NCBI GenBank assembly: GCA_964617355.1
Contig: CAZTXP010000050.1
Location: 17,658 to 81,657, forward strand
Length of the DNA: 64,000 bases
Direction: 5' to 3'
Source: CAZTDU01 sp964617355
Lineage (GTDB): Bacteria; Pseudomonadota; Gammaproteobacteria; Burkholderiales; SG8-39
The notes beneath the pieces were generated by a model. It saw nothing but the letters and a program-made list of their open reading frames with translations, did not search any database and had not been told where the DNA came from. Below, one piece after another: positions 60,439-64,000 of this stretch. The position numbers and the translations under genes were made by a program. Position 1 is the first letter of the stretch. The number at the start of each line of letters is the position of its first letter.

Positions 60439-61428
60439 ATGCCCGACACCAAGGAACTCGCCCTCTACCGCACCATGTGCCGCATCCGCGCCTTCGAGGA
60501 CGCGGCGGAAGAAGCTTCGCGCGGCAGCGTGGCGGCGTTCGGCGCGGCGCTGGCGCAGTCGCCGGTGCGCGGTCCGCTGCACCTCTCGACGGGGCAGGAG
60601 GCGGTGCCCGCGGGCGTCTGCGCGCACCTCGTGGCGAGCGACATGATCACGTCCACGCATCGCGGCCACGGGCACACGATCGCGAAGGGCGCGTCGCTCG
60701 AGCGCATGATGGCCGAGCTCTTCGGCAAGGCGACGGGCTTCAACCACGGCAAGGGCGGCAGCATGCACATCGCCGATTTCTCGGTGGGCATGCTGGGCGC
60801 GAACGGCGTGGTGGCGGCGGGCATCCCCATCGCGGTGGGCGCCGCGCACGCGGCGAAGATCCGCGGCGAGGCGCGCATCGTGGTTTGCTTCTTCGGCGAC
60901 GGCGCGATCAATCGCGGCCCGTTCATGGAGGGGCTGAACTGGGCCAAGGTGCATTCGCTGCCGATCCTCTTCGTCTGCGAGGACAACCGCTGGTCGGCCA
61001 CCACGGCCACCGACGCGATGACGGCCGGCGAAGGCGCGCTGGTGCGCGCTCGGAGCCTCGACATCCCGGGCGTGCAGGTGGATGGCAACGATGTCTACTC
61101 GGTGGAGAAGGCCGCGGGCGAGTTGATCGCCAAGGTCCGTGCGGGCCAGGGGCCGCAGCTGCTGCACGCGATCACGTATCGCGTGAAAGGCCACGTGTCG
61201 GTGGATCCGGCTGCATATCGCGACAAGGGCGAGGTCGAGAAGGCGCTGGAATCCGATCCGCTGAAGATCGCCGAGGCGAAGATCCCTGCAGCGGATGCAG
61301 CCCGCATTCGCGCGGAGGCGAAGGCCGAGGTGCAGAAGGCCGTCGAGGCCGCCGCGGCTGCGCCGATGCCGGGGGTGGAACTGGCCTATACGGACATCCA
61401 GGAGACGGGGGTAGGGGTCTGGAGGTAG
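60439..61428 (+). CDS. Thiamine-dependent dehydrogenase E1 alpha subunit (AcoA/PdhA-like)
   Basis: A 329-residue E1 alpha subunit. The thiamine diphosphate motif runs from GDGAINRGPFMEG to CEDN (about 153-182). THRGHGHTIAKGA and HGKGGSMHI are family landmarks. With E1 beta it would decarboxylate a 2-oxo acid or acetoin. The E1 beta gene is displaced 719 bases downstream by a toxin-antitoxin pair. Confidence 0.88.
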   Translation: MPDTKELALYRTMCRIRAFEDAAEEASRGSVAAFGAALAQSPVRGPLHLSTGQEAVPAGVCAHLVASDMITSTHRGHGHTIAKGASLERMMAELFGKATGFNHGKGGSMHIADFSVGMLGANGVVAAGIPIAVGAAHAAKIRGEARIVVCFFGDGAINRGPFMEGLNWAKVHSLPILFVCEDNRWSATTATDAMTAGEGALVRARSLDIPGVQVDGNDVYSVEKAAGELIAKVRAGQGPQLLHAITYRVKGHVSVDPAAYRDKGEVEKALESDPLKIAEAKIPAADAARIRAEAKAEVQKAVEAAAAAPMPGVELAYTDIQETGVGVWR

Positions 61429-61436
61429 GCGCCACG

Positions 61437-61446
61437 CGTCACGCCA
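61437..61446 (+). repeat. Direct repeat left of the MntA-HepT insertion
   Basis: CGTCACGCCA recurs exactly at 62134-62143. Similarity extends leftwards, imperfectly, through the TAG stop codons of E1 alpha (GGTAGGCGCCAC) and HepT (GGTAGCGCAC), giving about 20 bp of related sequence. Confidence 0.55.
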
Positions 61447-61485
61447 GAGAGCGGTCTGCTGGTGAACAGGCTGTAAAATTGCTGG

Positions 61486-61797
61486 ATGGGCCGAGTGTTG
61501 CCATCGATCATCGAGTCGCGATACGCCAGCGTGGCGGAGATTTGTGCCTCGCTCGGTGTTCGTCGGCTTGAGCTTTTTGGTTCCGGAACGCGAATGGAAT
61601 CGCCCCGCGACCTGGATTTCCTCGTCGATCTTGGCGATCTTTCTCCTTCGGCCTACGCGAAAACGTACTTCGAGTTGAAGGAGCGTCTCGAAGCGCTGTT
61701 CGAAAAGCCGGTGGATCTCGTTACACCGCCTGGACTGGCGAATCCGTATTTTCGAACGCGCGTGGAGCAGGAAAAGACATTGCTTTATGCGGCCTGA
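61486..61797 (+). CDS. mntA: MntA-type nucleotidyltransferase antitoxin
   Basis: A 103-residue minimal nucleotidyltransferase. The active site reads GSGTRMESPRDLDFLV (Gly32-Ser33, Asp42, Asp44), with eight rather than the usual ten residues between GS and DxD. The third acidic residue is in KPVDLV. It overlaps the HepT gene by 11 bases and would AMPylate that toxin. Confidence 0.85.
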   Translation: MGRVLPSIIESRYASVAEICASLGVRRLELFGSGTRMESPRDLDFLVDLGDLSPSAYAKTYFELKERLEALFEKPVDLVTPPGLANPYFRTRVEQEKTLLYAA

Positions 61798-62128
61798 GGT
61801 TCAAAAGTACCTTCGCGATATCCAGGTCGCGGCAGATCGCATCGACCGGTTCACGGTAGGCCGTTCGTTCGAGGGTTACCTCGATGACGAGATGCTGCGC
61901 TCCGCCGTCGAGCGGCAGTTCGGCATCATTGGCGAGGCGCTGTCGCGCCTGAGCAAGGAAGATCCCGAAGTCGCCTCGCGAATACCCCAGTTCGCGCAGA
62001 TCATCGCCTTTCGCAACATCCTCGTGCACGGATACGCATCGGTCGACGACCGCATGGTGTGGGGTGTGATCGAGGTGCATCTCGCTCCCCTGATCCGCGC
62101 GGTCGATGATTTGTCTTCCGAGCGGTAG
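61787..62128 (+). CDS. hepT: HepT-type HEPN toxin
   Basis: A 113-residue HEPN ribonuclease. The RX4HXY motif is complete: Arg76, His81, Tyr83 in FRNILVHGY. Length is normal. With MntA it forms the second nucleotidyltransferase/HEPN module of the window, unrelated in detail to that at 29174. Confidence 0.88.
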   Translation: MRPEVQKYLRDIQVAADRIDRFTVGRSFEGYLDDEMLRSAVERQFGIIGEALSRLSKEDPEVASRIPQFAQIIAFRNILVHGYASVDDRMVWGVIEVHLAPLIRAVDDLSSER

Positions 62129-62133
62129 CGCAC

Positions 62134-62143
62134 CGTCACGCCA
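62134..62143 (+). repeat. Direct repeat right of the MntA-HepT insertion
   Basis: CGTCACGCCA, identical to 61437-61446, ends 3 bases before the E1 beta start codon. The two copies bracket the toxin-antitoxin pair. Confidence 0.55.
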
Positions 62144-62146
62144 CAA

Positions 62147-63121
62147 ATGTCTACCTCGCTCATGACCTACGCCGAAGCCGCCTGCGCGGCGGTGCGCGAT
62201 GCGATGCGCGCGGACCCGAACGTCGTCGTGATGGGCGAGGACGTGGGCACGGGCGGGATCTTCCAGCAGTACAAGGGGCTGAAGGGCGAGTTCGGCGCGG
62301 GGCGCGTGATCGATACGCCGATCTCGGAGTCGACCATCATGGGCGCGGCGGTAGGCATGGCGCTCGCGGGCGTGAAGCCGGTGGTCGAGATGCGCGTCGT
62401 CGACTTCGCGCTGTGCGCGACCGACGAGCTCGTGAACCAGGCGGCAAAGGCGCGCTACATGTTCGGCGGGCAGGGGCGCGTGGCGCTGGTCGCGCGGCTG
62501 CCGGTGGGCTTGTGGCAGGGCTCGGCGGCGCAGCACTCGCAGTCGCTCGAGGCGTGGTTCGCGCACATCCCGGGTCTCGTGGTCGTCGCGCCCTCGACGC
62601 CGGCCGACAACTATGGGTTGCTTGCTTCGTCGCTCGCGTGTGGCGACCCGGTGGTCTACATGGAGCACAAGGAACTCTGGGGCCTGAAGGGCGACGTCGA
62701 TCCGTCGGCCAAGGTGCCGCTCGGCAAGGCGCGCGTGGTGCGGCAGGGCTCGGACGTCACGGTGGTGACGTGGTCGCGCACCTTGCATGAAGCTGTCGCG
62801 GCGGCGGATGACGTGGCCAAGGCCGGCATCTCGGTCGAGATCATCGACTTGCGCACGCTATGGCCGTGGGACCGGGCGACGGTGCTCGCGTCGGCGGCGA
62901 AGACGAAAAGGCTTCTCGTCGCGCACGAGGCAGTGCAGGCGGCGGGATTCGGCGCGGAGATCGCGGCCGTCGTTGCCGAGGAACTCGGCGTTCGGGTAAA
63001 ACGTCTCGGCGCGCCGCGCATTCCCGTCGGGTATGCGCGCTCGCTGGAGGACGAAGCACGCGTGGGGCGCGAACGCATCGCGCAGGCGCTGCAGGAATTC
63101 GTCAAGGGAGGCAGTTCATGA
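62147..63121 (+). CDS. Thiamine-dependent dehydrogenase E1 beta subunit (AcoB/PdhB-like)
   Basis: A 324-residue transketolase-like subunit: VMGEDVGTGGIFQQYKGL, DTPISESTIMGAAVGMAL in pieces, and the C-terminal RIPVGYARSLED. Partner of the E1 alpha at 60439. No ribosome binding site of quality is visible before the ATG, consistent with disruption of an original alpha-beta junction. Its TGA overlaps the TRAP receptor start. Confidence 0.88.
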   Translation: MSTSLMTYAEAACAAVRDAMRADPNVVVMGEDVGTGGIFQQYKGLKGEFGAGRVIDTPISESTIMGAAVGMALAGVKPVVEMRVVDFALCATDELVNQAAKARYMFGGQGRVALVARLPVGLWQGSAAQHSQSLEAWFAHIPGLVVVAPSTPADNYGLLASSLACGDPVVYMEHKELWGLKGDVDPSAKVPLGKARVVRQGSDVTVVTWSRTLHEAVAAADDVAKAGISVEIIDLRTLWPWDRATVLASAAKTKRLLVAHEAVQAAGFGAEIAAVVAEELGVRVKRLGAPRIPVGYARSLEDEARVGRERIAQALQEFVKGGSS

Positions 63122-64000
63122 AGAGAAGGGCACTCATCGCCGCGTTCGCCGCGGCCGGGCTGGCGCTGGCCGCGACCTCGTCGCAGGCGCAGACCTATCG
63201 ACCGGAATACCGCGTGTCGATCGTCGTCAACAACGCGTTCCCGTGGGGCAAGGGCGCGGACCGCTGGGCCGAGCTCGTCAAGGCCAAGACGAACGGGCGC
63301 ATCAACATGAAGGTGTACCCGGGCACGTCGCTCGTCGCGGGCGACCAGACGCGCGAGTTCACCGCGATCCGCCAGGGCGTGATCGACATGGCGATCGGCT
63401 CGACGATCAACTGGTCGCCGCAGGTGAAGCAGCTGAACCTGTACTCGCTGCCCTTCCTGATGCCCGACTACGCCGCGCTCGACGCGCTGACGCAGGGGCC
63501 GTTCGGCAAGGAAGTCTTCGACATCCTCACCAAGGCGGGCGTGGTGCCGCTCGCGTGGGGCGAGAACGGCTTCCGCGAAGTCACCAACTCGAAGCGCGAG
63601 CTGCGCAAGCCCGAGGACTTCAAGGGCCTGAAGTTCCGCGTCGTGGGCTCCCCGCTCTTCCTCGACACCTTCACCGCGCTCGGCGCGAACCCGACGCAGA
63701 TGAGCTGGGCCGATGCGCAGCCCGCGCTCGCCTCGGGCGCCGTCGACGGCCAGGAGAACCCGCTCACGATCTTCACCGCGGCGAAGCTGCACACCGTGGG
63801 GCAGAAGAACGTGACGATGTGGGGCTACGTCGCGGATCCGCTCATCTTCGTGGTGAACAAGGACGTCTGGGCGAGCTGGTCCAAGGAAGACCAGCAGGCG
63901 GTGCGCGACGCGGCGGTCGAGGCGGGCAGGTACAACATCCAGCTCGCGCGCGACGGCATGACCGGCGACGTGCCGCCGGTGCACAAGACGATCGAGGGCT
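63118..64000 (+). CDS. TRAP transporter DctP-type receptor (3' end outside window)
   Basis: A periplasmic solute receptor, 294 residues visible. Signal peptide ending SSQAQ, then GADRWAELVKAKTNGRINMKVYPG and FRVVGSPLFLDTFTALGANPTQMSW in pieces, the DctP family core with its ligand-carboxylate Arg. ATGA overlap with E1 beta suggests that it imports a carboxylic substrate of the same pathway. Confidence 0.9.
   Translation, partial: MKRRALIAAFAAAGLALAATSSQAQTYRPEYRVSIVVNNAFPWGKGADRWAELVKAKTNGRINMKVYPGTSLVAGDQTREFTAIRQGVIDMAIGSTINWSPQVKQLNLYSLPFLMPDYAALDALTQGPFGKEVFDILTKAGVVPLAWGENGFREVTNSKRELRKPEDFKGLKFRVVGSPLFLDTFTALGANPTQMSWADAQPALASGAVDGQENPLTIFTAAKLHTVGQKNVTMWGYVADPLIFVVNKDVWASWSKEDQQAVRDAAVEAGRYNIQLARDGMTGDVPPVHKTIEG

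Noticed and set aside
1..64000. CRISPR arrays, rRNA or tRNA genes, insertion sequences, replication origin
   Set aside because: No regularly spaced repeats, cloverleaf genes, transposase motifs or DnaA-box clusters were noticed on reading; a tRNAscan or ISfinder search was not possible here.

Overview
The window is GC-rich (about 70% by eye), densely packed chromosomal DNA, probably from a betaproteobacterium of the Burkholderiales/Rhodocyclales kind. I infer this from the CcmA-to-CcmI gene order, two Bug-type tricarboxylate receptors, the orphan CoxL-like oxidoreductase and the proteobacterial SAM-II riboswitches. No rRNA, tRNA, insertion sequence or CRISPR array was seen, so species cannot be fixed.

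Left part (1-28 kb) is mostly metabolic. A truncated heme-binding EB_dh-type protein precedes a complete cytochrome c maturation operon, ccmABCDEFGHI (1229-8166). Then comes a four-subunit fumarate reductase, frdABCD (8235-11476), followed by a UbiE-like and a second methyltransferase and a secreted histidine phosphatase. A phnD/phnE-type transporter pair lies on the minus strand. An arsenic operon (15436-18521: arsR, arsC, a circularly permuted ATP-grasp protein, acr3) follows. After it come an M20 peptidase, a CoxL-like molybdo-subunit, a Bug receptor, a PhyH dioxygenase, a MASE3-like sensor kinase, a TauD-like dioxygenase and a second Bug receptor.

The middle (28-37 kb) is accessory. It holds a Phd-nucleotidyltransferase fusion with a HEPN toxin, a PcfJ-like protein, a lone DUF433 antitoxin and a DUF4258-like protein. 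Its most striking part, 32.85-36.1 kb, carries four SAM-II-like riboswitch aptamers. Copy 1 follows a near-consensus promoter and has a terminator/antiterminator pair. Copies 2 and 3 precede two small unknown proteins. Copy 4 overlaps the ribosome binding site of a divergent metK. A histone-deacetylase-like hydrolase sits in the same run. Together these look like one SAM-responsive operon with repeated aptamers. A 17-bp dyad recurs in front of three other genes here.

The right part holds a defence island (37.07-56.3 kb): a type 3 BREX-like operon (brxF, brxC, pglX, an extra AlbA/Schlafen-type ATP-binding protein, a SNF2-type helicase, pglZ and a terminal small protein), then DUF932-like, DUF262/HNH (GmrSD-like) and NERD-UvrD proteins. 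Four toxin-antitoxin pairs follow among ordinary genes. One MntA-HepT pair lies between the E1 alpha and E1 beta genes of a thiamine-dependent dehydrogenase and is flanked by direct repeats. The window ends inside a DctP-type TRAP receptor gene.
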